Assembly: GCA_947500385.1 (NCBI GenBank) | Contig: CANMSA010000010.1 | Coordinates: forward strand, 124,001 to 188,000 | Reading direction: 5' to 3' | Origin: an uncultured Flavobacteriaceae bacterium | GTDB lineage: Bacteria > Bacteroidota > Bacteroidia > Flavobacteriales > Flavobacteriaceae | DNA: 64,000 nt | Shown: positions 34,817 through 44,200 of the stretch, in pieces | Numbering within the stretch: the first letter of the stretch is position 1 | Layout of the letters: every line of letters starts with the position of its first letter | Translations under genes and position numbers: made by a program | The notes under the pieces: generated by a model | The model's database searches: none | Seen by the model: the letters and a program-made list of their open reading frames with translations, nothing else | Told to the model about the DNA's origin: nothing

Positions 34817-34963
34817 ATGAAAAAGTTTTTAATGTTCGTATTTTTTGCAGTAATGACATTCGGTTTTGCTTCGTGCGAAACGGATAAATCAGAAGACGCT
34901 TATGAAATTGATGCCATTGATAAAGAAGATGTCAGAAGTCCCGATGATCGGGATCGAGGCTAA
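34817..34963 (+). CDS. Tiny acidic lipoprotein, 48 residues
   Basis: ATG 34817 to TAA 34961-34963. The signal MKKFLMFVFFAVMTFGFASC gives a lipobox with Cys20. The mature part is 29 residues, strongly acidic, starting CETDKSEDAY and ending RSPDDRDRG. The typical signal, lipobox and acidic export tract support it as a real gene although it is very short. It overlaps the next gene by 35 bases in another frame, so the downstream protein is probably translated by coupling. I do not know its function. Confidence 0.65.
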   Translation: MKKFLMFVFFAVMTFGFASCETDKSEDAYEIDAIDKEDVRSPDDRDRG

Positions 34964-35552
34964 GTCCGTTATCATTGTATTGGGGGCCTTACTGTCCGGG
35001 ACGGCCCCTTTTGTACATATGCTTGCGCCAAGAGATTCTCCTGAAATAGTACAATTGGAAGCAAAACTCGATAGTGGGGATATTACCGAAGCTGAATATA
35101 ATAGTGCACTTCCGGTATTGAAAAAGGAGCAGAAGTACTTGGGGTATTTTAATTTCAGGTCGTTCCTTTATGCAATTGGAACACCGATTGCGATGTTTTA
35201 CTTTTCCTTGTTAATGTTGATTGCGGTGAATAACATCCAAGAAAAACTGTTGCGCAAGAGCATGAGGTTTGCCTTTTTGATTTCGATTTACATTTCGAGT
35301 TATTTGATTTGTTGGGTTATTTTTCCCAGATCCGATTTTCCAGATGGAATGTACCATTTCTCACTAGGGGTGATGGCCTTGGCTACATTGGCTTTCTCTT
35401 GGTTTTTAATCGCATACAAGAACGACGTTCGAGAAAAAATCGTGAAACTAATACATTTTATCTCAATTGACACCTATACCAAATATATACGCCAAGAGGA
35501 CAAACGGGAGTTCATGAACGATTCCTATAAGGTGTACGATGATATTACGTAA
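34929..35552 (+). CDS. Multi-span membrane protein overlapping the tiny lipoprotein gene
   Basis: The frame opens at 34866, but ATG 34929 (MSEVPMIGIEAK) or 34944 is the likely start; 207 residues from 34929. Four hydrophobic spans are visible: SVIIVLGALLSGTAPFVHML, FLYAIGTPIAMFYFSLLMLIAV, FAFLISIYISSYLICWVIF and FSLGVMALATLAFSWFLIAY. A charged loop, EIVQLEAKLDSGDITEAEYN, lies between the first two and resembles the short SHOCT-like helical pair. The C-terminal 45 residues are soluble. I do not recognise the family. It overlaps the lipoprotein gene upstream and is 11 bases from the next gene, so the three form an operon. Confidence 0.6.
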   Translation: MSEVPMIGIEAKSVIIVLGALLSGTAPFVHMLAPRDSPEIVQLEAKLDSGDITEAEYNSALPVLKKEQKYLGYFNFRSFLYAIGTPIAMFYFSLLMLIAVNNIQEKLLRKSMRFAFLISIYISSYLICWVIFPRSDFPDGMYHFSLGVMALATLAFSWFLIAYKNDVREKIVKLIHFISIDTYTKYIRQEDKREFMNDSYKVYDDIT

Positions 35553-35563
35553 TAAGGTGTAGG

Positions 35564-35806
35564 ATGGATTCAGAAGGTTTAAAATCAATATTTGAGAAAT
35601 TACGCAGGTTGAACTATGTAGAGGGTTCGGAAGATTTAGAACACCATACTCAAGCCATTTTAGAAATTCAAAAGGAAGAACTTAATGAGCTGAAAAAGAA
35701 GCTCGCGGAGTTTAAAAGAGACAATTTTAAAAGTCATGATGCATATGTTGTTTTTGCAAACAAAGTTTTGCTCAGTCCTCCTTTTTCGCGTTTTTTTGGT
35801 TCATAG
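35564..35806 (+). CDS. Small helical hypothetical protein
   Basis: An 80-residue charged protein with a predicted coiled helix, LEIQKEELNELKKKLAEFKR, in the middle. No known motif. It starts 11 bases after the membrane protein gene and its 3' end overlaps the convergent XRE gene by 35 bases. The tight upstream spacing supports it as the third gene of this small operon; the overlap with the regulator is unusual. Confidence 0.5.
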   Translation: MDSEGLKSIFEKLRRLNYVEGSEDLEHHTQAILEIQKEELNELKKKLAEFKRDNFKSHDAYVVFANKVLLSPPFSRFFGS

Positions 35807-36206
35807 TATCAATTACGATTCTATAGGCAAGCTTTTCTATAAAACTTTTGAACAACGCATTTTCCATCATATCTGTTTCGTTCTTGATAATGAACGTAGC
35901 GATTTGGTTTAGTTTCTTTTCCTTCTCCCCAGAGGCCATTTTTTGTAATTGTTCCATTGCCGGTAGTGTTGGTAACTGTTCAATTCCTTGGCCGGTGGTT
36001 AACCATACCTTATTGATTCCGTAGTGGGTTTCCAGATATTCGGAAAGGATGTTTATAGTATTGTCATTAGGGTTTTTGACCTCCCCTCGTTTGATTCTAT
36101 TGATGGCCACCTCGCTAAGTTTAGTGTTTTTGGCAATCTCGTACGCAGTGATGTTTTTGGTTTCCAGCGATTCTTGGATGCGTTTAACTATTTGATTTTT
36201 ACTCAT
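35772..36206 (-). CDS. XRE-family transcriptional regulator
   Basis: A 144-residue protein. Residues 1-70 form a typical XRE/Cro helix-turn-helix: IVKRIQESLETKNITAYEIA, then LSEVAINRIKRGEVKNPN and ILSEYLETHYGINKVWLTTG. The region after it is a helical dimerisation or sensor part with EKEKKLNQIATFIIKN. This resembles phage-repressor-like regulators in Flavobacteriaceae. A 290-base gap separates it from the divergent gene at 36497. Its 3' end overlaps the convergent 80-residue protein gene. It could control either the small lipoprotein operon or the divergent genes; the sequence does not decide. Confidence 0.8.
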   Translation of the reverse strand: MSKNQIVKRIQESLETKNITAYEIAKNTKLSEVAINRIKRGEVKNPNDNTINILSEYLETHYGINKVWLTTGQGIEQLPTLPAMEQLQKMASGEKEKKLNQIATFIIKNETDMMENALFKSFIEKLAYRIVIDTMNQKNAKKED

Positions 36207-36496
36207 TGAAATTAGTTAGTTCCGAAAAAATGATGCATATAATTTTGTATTACAAACTTTTTTACATACTTTCGAAAAGCGTTAGATATTACATACAGTC
36301 AAATGGAGTAATGTTCCCTGATTTGAAGGTTATTTCTTTCGCATTCATTATTGGGGAGTGGCTTTTACGATTTCGCTCCCCTTTATAATTAGGATTTAAA
36401 TATACCAATTGTTTTGGATAATATAAGAATCTTATTTAAACAAGTACTAGCAGTGAAAAGGGAAAGGGATTCCTGCTACAAATAATAACTATTATA

Positions 36497-36778
36497 ATGG
36501 TCAGAAGTAAACCAAAAGTGATTGGTCCCGGTTTTTTTAAGATTCGCAATTTAGATATTTCTGAATCCAATTTTTATCTCGATAAAAAAGGCAGGGTTTT
36601 TTGGAGCGAGTCTGAATTACCGCCAAGGCCGTTAAGTCAGCTGCCGAAAAGATTACAGATGCAGTTCCTGATCATATTTATTCAAAACCATGACTTATCG
36701 GAACGTTTAAAAGGTATTGAGCAACCTTTGACGTGTATAGAGTTATACCTAAAGGCAAAGTTTATTGTTAATCATTGA
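36497..36778 (+). CDS. Hypothetical protein, 93 residues
   Basis: A small soluble protein with basic start MVRSKPKVIGPGFFKIRN, a FYLDKKGRVFWSESELPP segment, and a helical end, LERLKGIEQPLTCIELYLKAKF by outline. No known motif. It starts 290 bases from the divergent XRE gene and is followed after 25 bases by another small gene. It looks coding by composition and pattern, but I cannot name it. Confidence 0.45.
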   Translation: MVRSKPKVIGPGFFKIRNLDISESNFYLDKKGRVFWSESELPPRPLSQLPKRLQMQFLIIFIQNHDLSERLKGIEQPLTCIELYLKAKFIVNH

Positions 36779-36803
36779 GCACACACTTCTAGATAACAGA
36801 AAA

Positions 36804-36989
36804 ATGGAAGATTCTAATAAATTAGAAAAAGACATTGTTGCAATTTTCCAGGAAAAGGGGGATGCAGCCTTATCGGACGTAAGGGAATATCTAAAGATGG
36901 TAAAGTCCTATGACAAAAGAAAGCAAATAAAATCCATCATTTCAAGATTGAATCACGATAAGGACGGGAACTACTATGTTCGGCCCTAA
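36804..36989 (+). CDS. Hypothetical protein, 61 residues
   Basis: I choose ATG 36804 over 36765, which lies inside the preceding gene. The protein is two helices followed by a short strand: KLEKDIVAIFQEKG, LSDVREYLKMVKSYDKRKQI and SRLNHDKDGNYYVRP. The C-terminal DKDGNYYV might be a wing of a small winged-helix domain. Function unknown. Confidence 0.45.
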   Translation: MEDSNKLEKDIVAIFQEKGDAALSDVREYLKMVKSYDKRKQIKSIISRLNHDKDGNYYVRP

Positions 36990-37068
36990 AAGGTATAAAC
37001 GAAAACTTAAAGTTTGTTCTGTCTTAATTATATAAACAACTAATATTAACCCTTTAAAACAATTGAAA

Positions 37069-37305
37069 ATGAAAAAAGTATTATTAGTAGGGGCCTTCCT
37101 TTTTACGTCCTTCGCGATGACGGCGAAAACAGGAGAAATCTCCAAAATGAATTTGGCGGCGGATTTTTATGGAATAAGTTGTACGGATGTGGCTGCCGAT
37201 TATGCAGAACGCATATACGAGGAAAGTGGTGGGGATGAGGATCTGGCTGGTAGAGCCTATACAGCTGCTCTAAGGCTTTGCAATAGGGTGAACGGCATCA
37301 ATTAA
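37069..37305 (+). CDS. Small secreted protein, 78 residues
   Basis: ATG 37069 gives a signal peptide, MKKVLLVGAFLFTSFAMTA, and a 59-residue mature part with two cysteines (GISCTDVAADYAER and ALRLCNRVNGIN) that may form a disulfide. The mature part is acidic and helical. I do not recognise the family. It ends just before a strong terminator and is followed by the GLPGLI gene. It probably forms its own transcription unit. Confidence 0.6.
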   Translation: MKKVLLVGAFLFTSFAMTAKTGEISKMNLAADFYGISCTDVAADYAERIYEESGGDEDLAGRAYTAALRLCNRVNGIN

Positions 37306-37326
37306 AAAATATTGCTTATTTTAAGG

Positions 37327-37357
37327 AAGGGAAGGGCACTGTCCTTCCCTTATTTTT
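37327..37357 (+). terminator. Rho-independent terminator after the small secreted protein
   Basis: AAGGGAAGG (37327-37335) would pair with CCTTCCCTT (37343-37351) across a seven-base loop; then ATTTTT follows. A clear + strand terminator between the small secreted protein and the GLPGLI gene. Confidence 0.85.
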
Positions 37358-37369
37358 AAAAACATTTTT

Positions 37370-38080
37370 ATGAAAAAAACAATTGTCTTGATTTTTGTTC
37401 TATTGATGAGCTTGTGTGGTTTTGGACAGACCTCCGGAAAGATTATCTATCAGGTAAATATGGATCGTTTTAGGGAATCATCTGAAAAGAATAATTCGGG
37501 GAATCCTTCCGATGAATTAATGAGTCGTACCGCGGAGTTAGCAGAAAATTCAACCCTAGAAATGCTATATCAAGGCCCAATATCATTGTTCAAACATCAA
37601 AAATCTCTTGAAATGGACGGTGACGAGTTTACTGCCTTTGCAAAAGTGCTCGTATGTAAAGGGGATTATTACACCGACCTTAAAGACCATAAAAGGCTTT
37701 TTGTAACGGAGTTTGGCGGGGAAACCATGAATGTTGTAGGAAAGGTTCAAACGAACGATTGGAAATTGACAAAAGAAACCAAGGAAATCGGGGATTTTAC
37801 ATGCTACAAGGCCATCTTAAAAAAAGGAGTCCCGGGAAAGGAAAAAGAGGTAGTCGCTTGGTATACTACGGATATTCCTTTGTCACACGGTCCGTTGGAA
37901 TACGGAGGGTCACTTCCGGGCATAATCCTGGAACTGGATGATATGGTTGCGAGTTATATGGCCAGTGAGGTTATTTTCAAAAAAAACCAAAAAGTTACAT
38001 GGCCTAAAAACATCAACACCATTACGCAGAAAGAATACGACCAGAAAACCAAATCGGCTTGGCGAAGCATCAAAGAGTAG
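37370..38080 (+). CDS. GLPGLI-family secreted protein
   Basis: A 236-residue protein with a signal peptide (IVLIFVLLMSLCGFGQ) and the hallmark motif near residue 181, GGSLPGIILELDD, a variant of GLPGLILE. Before it stand FTCYKAILKKG and WYTTDIPLSHGP, both usual in the family. GLPGLI proteins are periplasmic or surface proteins of unknown function, typically encoded just before a TonB-receptor-like protein, as here. Its stop overlaps the start of the downstream gene by 22 bases. In this copy the second residue of the motif is Ser-Leu rather than Gly-Leu. Confidence 0.85.
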   Translation: MKKTIVLIFVLLMSLCGFGQTSGKIIYQVNMDRFRESSEKNNSGNPSDELMSRTAELAENSTLEMLYQGPISLFKHQKSLEMDGDEFTAFAKVLVCKGDYYTDLKDHKRLFVTEFGGETMNVVGKVQTNDWKLTKETKEIGDFTCYKAILKKGVPGKEKEVVAWYTTDIPLSHGPLEYGGSLPGIILELDDMVASYMASEVIFKKNQKVTWPKNINTITQKEYDQKTKSAWRSIKE

Positions 38081-40797
38081 CCATAGGAAAAAAAATACCG
38101 GGAAGTTCTGGTACATATTTGAACCAATTTTATGATTTTTTCATAAGATTGGTATTTTTCGTGATCCTAGCAAATTACATTAGTGCACAAGATGTTTTCC
38201 TTAAAGGAAGTATCATTGATAGTTTACAGGTACCATTGGCACATACGAATGTACTTGCATTCCCGGAGAATTCATCCAACGTGTCCTTCGCAATTAGTGA
38301 TATGAACGGAACCTACAGCCTTTCTTTGAGCAAAGGTGTTCCCTATAACATCGAGGTAAGCCATATTGGCTATCGAAAAAAAACGTTTCAAATAACATTG
38401 GATTCAAACGGGGAACGTACCATTGTAATGTATCCAGAGGTCGATCAACTGGATGAAGTGGTGGTACGATATAAGATTCCCATTGAGGTCAAGGAGGATA
38501 CGATCATCTACGATACCGATGCCTTTGTAAGCGGCAAGGAACGTAAGCTGCGGGAGGTATTGAAAAAGCTTCCCGGCTTGGAGGTGGACCGGCTCGGCAA
38601 CGTAACGGTCAAGGGGAAAAAGGTCACGACCGTATTGGTCGAGGACAAGACATTTTTCACCGGTAATAGCAAACTGGCCGTAAACAATATTCCCGCGAAC
38701 GTGGTGGATCAAGTAGAAATTCTGGAGAACTACAACCGCATCGGAATGCTCAAGGGCTTGGAGGATAGCAACGAGGTGGCCATGAACATCCATCTGAAAA
38801 AAGATCGGAACAAATTCACTTTTGGGGATATCGAGGCCGGGGGAGGGGTGGAAGATCGTTACCTGGTCCATCCGAATGTATTCTACTATAGCCCCAAGAC
38901 CAATGTAAACTTTATCGGTGATGCTAACAATACGGGAGAGAAGTCTTTTACCTTGAACGATTATATAGAGTTCGAGGGCGGTTTTGGACAAATGATCAAC
39001 AACCCTAATAAATATGTGGACCTGCTTAACGGGGATTTTGCAAGGTTCCTCGCGAATGATAATTTTAGGGAGAATAGAAATGCGTTCGGGGCTTTGAACA
39101 TCAGTCGTTCATTGGGGGAAAAAATCGATCTGAACGGATATGCGATCATCAATGATGGAAAAGCCGAAAATCAAACGGCCGTATTGAACCGTTATAGCCG
39201 TAACGATGGGGAACTACTGGAAGACCGCAGCACTTTAGGACAGTTGGAAAATACCTTTGTAATCGGAAAATTGACCCTTGAATATAAGCCATCTCGAAAT
39301 ACCCGTATGGACTATAATAGTCTGGTGAAGTGGAACAAAAACAATGCGGCGGAAAGACTGACCTCCACAACGGTCGATGATTCGAATTTTTTCAATAATT
39401 CCAGTAGCATTAGGGGGACGGACATTAAGCAAAATATGGAGTATACCAAAAAGTTGTCCATGTCCCAAACGATCAACGGTATGGCAAACGTGGCCCTTCG
39501 CACCGGCAAGGGTAGAAATGACTGGATTTCGGATGAAAGCTATCTTACGGATTTCTTGCCCGTGGTCTCCGAATCCCCCCAGAACATTTTCCAAGATACG
39601 GATACCGAGAGTTTATCGATTGATTTCCTTATCAAGGATTATTGGATCATCAACAATCTAAACCATATATACACCTCTATTGGCGGCGATTTCACCTTTG
39701 AGGATTATAGAGCGGTACCCGGGCAAGTGGTCGGGGGAAACCGGGAAGTGTTTGACAATCCGGCGGATGCGCTGTTATCCTATCGATATAACGACCTATA
39801 TCTTGGGGTACAGCATAAGTTTTTGACCGGCATCTTTACGATCAAATCCGGGCTTTTCTATCACTTCTATCGATTCGGCAGCAAACAGGCGAACAATGTG
39901 ATCGATCAAAGCGCTCAATTACTTCTTCCGGCCGTTGATGTATCAGTCGATTTTAGCAAATCCAAGGAACTGAATTTGAACTATGAGCTACAAACGGGTT
40001 TTGCCAGTGCGCAGCAACTGTTGGTACGGCCTATTGTTTCAAGTTTTAACCAGGTTTTCCAAGGCGACCGTACTCTTACCAATGAGCGTTATCATTCCTA
40101 TTCATTGACCTATAGTCAATTTAACCTGTTCGGGGGGTTAAATATCAACGCAGCGCTGTTCTATAACAAGAAGAGCCAAGGCTTTAAGCAACGTGCCCGA
40201 CTGGTGGGTATCGACCAATTCTTGACCATGACGATGTTCGACAGGCCCGAAAACAATATCAGGGCAACGGTCAACATCGGTAAAAAATTCGGGCGGTTTA
40301 AATATGGTCTGAATGCAAATACGCGCTACAGCGAGTTCTATCAGCTAATAGATGCGGCCGTGGACAAAAATATCTCCCGGACCATTAATTTGACGGGCAA
40401 GGTCGAAACGGACTTTGAGACCTTACCCAATGTTGAATTACGGTATAAACATTCCCCTTCCAGATATGCTGCGGTATTCGGTACTTCAAGGTTTCGAACA
40501 AATACCTTATTGGTTGGTCTGCACGATGCGTTTTTAAAGAACTTTCAGTTCGATGCGGACTACTCTAGGGAGATTTTCAGAAACCTTGGCACCGGTTCAA
40601 AGAATGCTTATGAAATATGTAATGCGAGCCTGTTCTACCAGGTGGAAGATAGCCCTTGGGGCTTTGAATTGGGAGCCTCCAACATCTTTAATACGCAAAG
40701 AAAACAGCGAAGTTCATTTTTGGATTTTTTAATCAGTGACAGAAGTACTTTTATTTTACCCCGAATGCTTCTATTTAAAGTCGCTTATAAGCTTTAG
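38059..40797 (+). CDS. TonB-dependent-receptor-like outer-membrane protein
   Basis: A 912-residue protein. ATG 38059 puts 28 residues before the hydrophobic signal LVFFVILANYISAQ, so a later TTG could be the true start. Residues about 45-130 are a carboxypeptidase-regulatory-like domain (LKGSIIDSLQVPLAHTNV and ISDMNGTYSLSLSKG). A plug-like part follows with DEVVVRY, KLPGLEVDRLGNVTVKGK and VDQVEILENYN. The rest is a beta barrel ending in LLFKVAYKL. It belongs to the receptor-like group paired with GLPGLI proteins. No TonB box is evident. The substrate is unknown. Confidence 0.8.
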   Translation: MAKHQRVAIGKKIPGSSGTYLNQFYDFFIRLVFFVILANYISAQDVFLKGSIIDSLQVPLAHTNVLAFPENSSNVSFAISDMNGTYSLSLSKGVPYNIEVSHIGYRKKTFQITLDSNGERTIVMYPEVDQLDEVVVRYKIPIEVKEDTIIYDTDAFVSGKERKLREVLKKLPGLEVDRLGNVTVKGKKVTTVLVEDKTFFTGNSKLAVNNIPANVVDQVEILENYNRIGMLKGLEDSNEVAMNIHLKKDRNKFTFGDIEAGGGVEDRYLVHPNVFYYSPKTNVNFIGDANNTGEKSFTLNDYIEFEGGFGQMINNPNKYVDLLNGDFARFLANDNFRENRNAFGALNISRSLGEKIDLNGYAIINDGKAENQTAVLNRYSRNDGELLEDRSTLGQLENTFVIGKLTLEYKPSRNTRMDYNSLVKWNKNNAAERLTSTTVDDSNFFNNSSSIRGTDIKQNMEYTKKLSMSQTINGMANVALRTGKGRNDWISDESYLTDFLPVVSESPQNIFQDTDTESLSIDFLIKDYWIINNLNHIYTSIGGDFTFEDYRAVPGQVVGGNREVFDNPADALLSYRYNDLYLGVQHKFLTGIFTIKSGLFYHFYRFGSKQANNVIDQSAQLLLPAVDVSVDFSKSKELNLNYELQTGFASAQQLLVRPIVSSFNQVFQGDRTLTNERYHSYSLTYSQFNLFGGLNINAALFYNKKSQGFKQRARLVGIDQFLTMTMFDRPENNIRATVNIGKKFGRFKYGLNANTRYSEFYQLIDAAVDKNISRTINLTGKVETDFETLPNVELRYKHSPSRYAAVFGTSRFRTNTLLVGLHDAFLKNFQFDADYSREIFRNLGTGSKNAYEICNASLFYQVEDSPWGFELGASNIFNTQRKQRSSFLDFLISDRSTFILPRMLLFKVAYKL

Positions 40798-40864
40798 TTT
40801 CCTTGAATGGATTATATTTTATATTAGTGACTGATGTTACGCACTAAAATAGTAAATTTCGAGT

Positions 40865-41040
40865 ATGACTGTTAATAACCTTTTGGATTTATATACAGAT
40901 AACCTTTTGGTAAGCCCTACTTATTGTACCGCTACTGATTTATCTGCTGTTACGGACAATAAAGTGAGCCATGACAAGGTAACCGGATTGCTTTCGGGTA
41001 AATTGGACTCAAGTACACTCTGGAAAGAGGTAAAACCAAT
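40865..41040 (+). pseudogene. Transposase N-terminal fragment (IS4/IS701-like)
   Basis: The first 58 residues of the frame at 40865 (NNLLDLYTDNLLVSPTYCTA, then DNKVSHDKVTGLLSG and STLWKEVKP) resemble the N-terminus of Bacteroidota IS4/IS701-type transposases. After about 41040 the similarity ends abruptly and no DDE region follows, so it is a remnant. Just upstream, GATGTTACGCACT (around 40832) may be the left end of the element. The rest of the 459-base gap holds one strong hairpin and nothing else I can name. Confidence 0.5.
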
Positions 41041-41178
41041 AGCAAACTGCTCAGATGGATGTTTACGAAACAGTTCATCTATTAATTTTCTGGTTTCAAC
41101 GATATTCGGATTGCCGAACGGAGAAAAGGATAGAATTTCATGCCCCACTTCCCCATCCGATTTTTTTTGGAAAAAATA

Positions 41179-41207
41179 CCTTCCCTGCAAAAAATTTGCA
41201 GGGAAGG
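41179..41207 (-). terminator. Perfect 13-base-pair hairpin before the first RHS gene
   Basis: CCTTCCCTGCAAA (41179-41191) pairs with TTTGCAGGGAAGG (41195-41207) over three A. On the - strand it is followed by TATTTTTT, so it is a strong - strand terminator. On the + strand no T run follows. It lies 49 bases before the first RHS gene, where it could also act on the RHS leader transcript. Confidence 0.65.
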
Positions 41208-41256
41208 AGGTTAATTTAGTGATTACATATAGATTCAATATAAACCATCACCACAT

Positions 41257-44200
41257 ATGATATCAAAAAAGTTATCCTTATTGATATGCCTTTTGGGCGT
41301 TATCGCCTTTGGACAAGAAGCCGACCTTTACCAACAAGAACTGGATAAACGGGTTCGGATACCGAATTCCCCTGAGGCAGCGGCCTTCGTAAAATATGGG
41401 GATTATAATGTAAGCCTGTATTCGGGTGTCCCCAACATTGCGGTTCCCATCCATACCTTCCAAGGGCGCGAGACCGACCTTTCCCTCTCCCTCACCTATG
41501 ATGCTACCGGCATCAAGGTGGAACAATTGGCCACCTGGGCCGGTCTGGGCTGGAACCTGAATGCCGGGGGACGCATCACCAGAAGGGCCAATGGGCTGCC
41601 CGATGATTACATCGAAGGGAACTATGTGACTACCAATGACGGACGCATCAACCAACGGAACAACCTATTGGACGATATCGATTCATATCTGGACAATACG
41701 GCTCGGGTTTTCCCCAATGAACAGGCAGTACGTGATTATTTCCTGTTCCTGGACGATATCAACAAAAGTTTTATCGATGCCCAACCGGATGTATTTACGG
41801 TAACCGCTCCTGGACTCAGCACCACCCTTGTTTTCGATACCGGGGACAACAACCTTCCCAAATCGTTGGACAACCCCCGTGTCAAAATAGAAGCGGTCTA
41901 TCGTGGTATACGCGGCAATAAGGAAATAACTGGATGGAAGATCATCAACGAGAACGGGGCGATCTACTACTTCGGGCGCACCCCGGATTTTCCTGTAGAT
42001 GCTTATGAAACGACCAAACGAAACGGAAGCGACGAAACGGATAATGGGGTCATACGAAGCGAGTATGTATCCTCCTGGATGCTTACCGCGATGGTGTCGC
42101 CAAATGCCAAAGACCGCTTCGAATTCGATTACTATGATAGTGGTTATTGGCCCCAGGACCTGAACGCGTCCGCCGCGGTCAATGCCACGGTTACCTTACG
42201 ACCATTCGAGACATTTTATTCTACCAACGAGGTCGCCGAACAATTCGGCGGCGGTGCCGGGTATTTCATCAGCCAACAGTTCCTGAGCAGTATCTCCCAT
42301 AACGGTCGTACCTTGGCCCAAGTTTCAAGGGGTAACAGGACCGATATCCATGCAGGGGGCACTAGCACGCGTTTGGCCTCCATCGATATTTTTGGCCATA
42401 CCGGGGGGCTCCTACGGGAGGTTACCTTTTTGAACAATGCCTATTTCAATAGCAATGCAAGCAATGCCACGGACAAACGGCTCAAACTGAACGGAATGCT
42501 CATCAAGGATGGGGACCGTACTACGGTACAGCGGTATACCTTTGAGTACGACCGCCCCAATTCCCTTCCCAGAAGAAGTTCCAAGGCACAAGATTTTGCC
42601 GGGTACTACAACGGGGCCAATGGCAATCAGCACCTCTTCGAACGGTACGAGGCCAATGGCGGCGATATCGTGTTCGCCGGGGCCAACCGGGACCCGAACA
42701 GCCAGTATGCCCGTATCGGAATGCTCGAAAAAATCACCTACCCTACGGGAGGTTCCACAGTTTTTGAATATGAGGGCATGACGGCCGCCCAAACGATCGT
42801 TGATCAGGTGAAGGTCAACGACCTTGCAATGAGCCTGCATTCAAGTGATGCGGACAACAATGCTTTTTTCCTAAACGCGGATGGAAGCATTCCGGACGAC
42901 AAATATACCATGGACGGGGTACTGCCCAAGATCAAGTTAAGATCTTTCGCCATTAAGGAGTCCGCTACCCCGCGGAATTATAAGTTCGACCTTTATGGAA
43001 GTGCACCCAATAGCGTGATAGACGCCTATATCTTTAGGACCGGTGACGCCCCCATTGGAGATATTTTCCCTACTTTCGATGGCGAACATTTTTCCGATTA
43101 CCTGGCCCTAGGTATCGAAAAAGTGGTACGAAATAAGACCAACGGTGAGAGTATTTCCCTGGATCCCGGAATCTACGCTGCCATCCTATTGATGGACGAA
43201 CTGCCCGGAACGGCCAATTCCGTAGAAGGGCCACAATATGGGGACATCGTCTTTACCGTCCATCATCAAGAAACGATAGAGAACCAGGTAGAACTAGACC
43301 AGGGGGGGCTGCGCATCGCCTCGATCAAAAACTATACGGAGGGTACAAACTTTGCCAACGGCAAACGCTACGACTATTTGGAACAAAACCCAAGGAACGT
43401 GCGTCCGGTACTCTCCCGTACCAAAACTTTGGGCAATCAGACCGTTCTCATACGCAGTGCGTTCCAGACATTGCCCGACGACCGCATCAGCTACCGCAGG
43501 GTGCGGGAACACCGTATCAAGGAAAATGGGGACAGCGAAGGGTTTACCGAATCGTTCTTCTTTACCGATCCCAGGGGGCTGGTACCGGGACTGGCATACC
43601 CTTACGAGAGTAATTATTTTGCAAGTCTAAAGGGCGGTACGCCTCGAACAACAGAAGTACGGAACGATGCCAACGAAGAGGTCTCCAGAGCGGAATACGA
43701 TTACTACGAGACGGCCCAACGTCCAATAAAGGTTCGGGGACTAACCGTAATCAATGACGACAAATATCTGGGGGACTATATCTATATCAGAAAAAATCCC
43801 GACAACACCTATTCCTATGACCATGTTACCGCGATCCAATGCCCCGAGGGCGGCACCCAGTCGGACGACCGTGGCTTCACTTATGGAGGAGGAACCTTTT
43901 GCGTTCCCTTGCCCTGTCTAAGCTTTGACGACTGTGGTCAATATGAGGGGCTGATGGACAAAAAATATGGAGGGCTCAACTTTAAGGAGAGTTTTGTTTA
44001 CGGGGCCTTCGGCGGCCCGTCCCTTCAAAGGGAAACCGTCTTCCTCAGGGACGGTAGCGACGACCTTTTGGAGCGTACCACCGAGACCACCACTTCCTAT
44101 GAGATGGATACCGGGTACTACCTGCCCGTGCGAAGCGAGTCCGTTGACAGCAAGGGGGACGCCTACAGGGAATCGATGACCTACCCTTCCACCGGCGGTA

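Noticed and set aside
36206-36388. 60-residue + strand frame next to the XRE gene
   Set aside because: It starts at the regulator's own start codon region, is low in coding character and most likely covers promoter sequence.
40921-41238. 105-residue - strand frame in the gap before the first RHS gene
   Set aside because: It runs through the perfect 13-base-pair terminator hairpin and matches nothing I know; the + strand transposase remnant explains part of the stretch.
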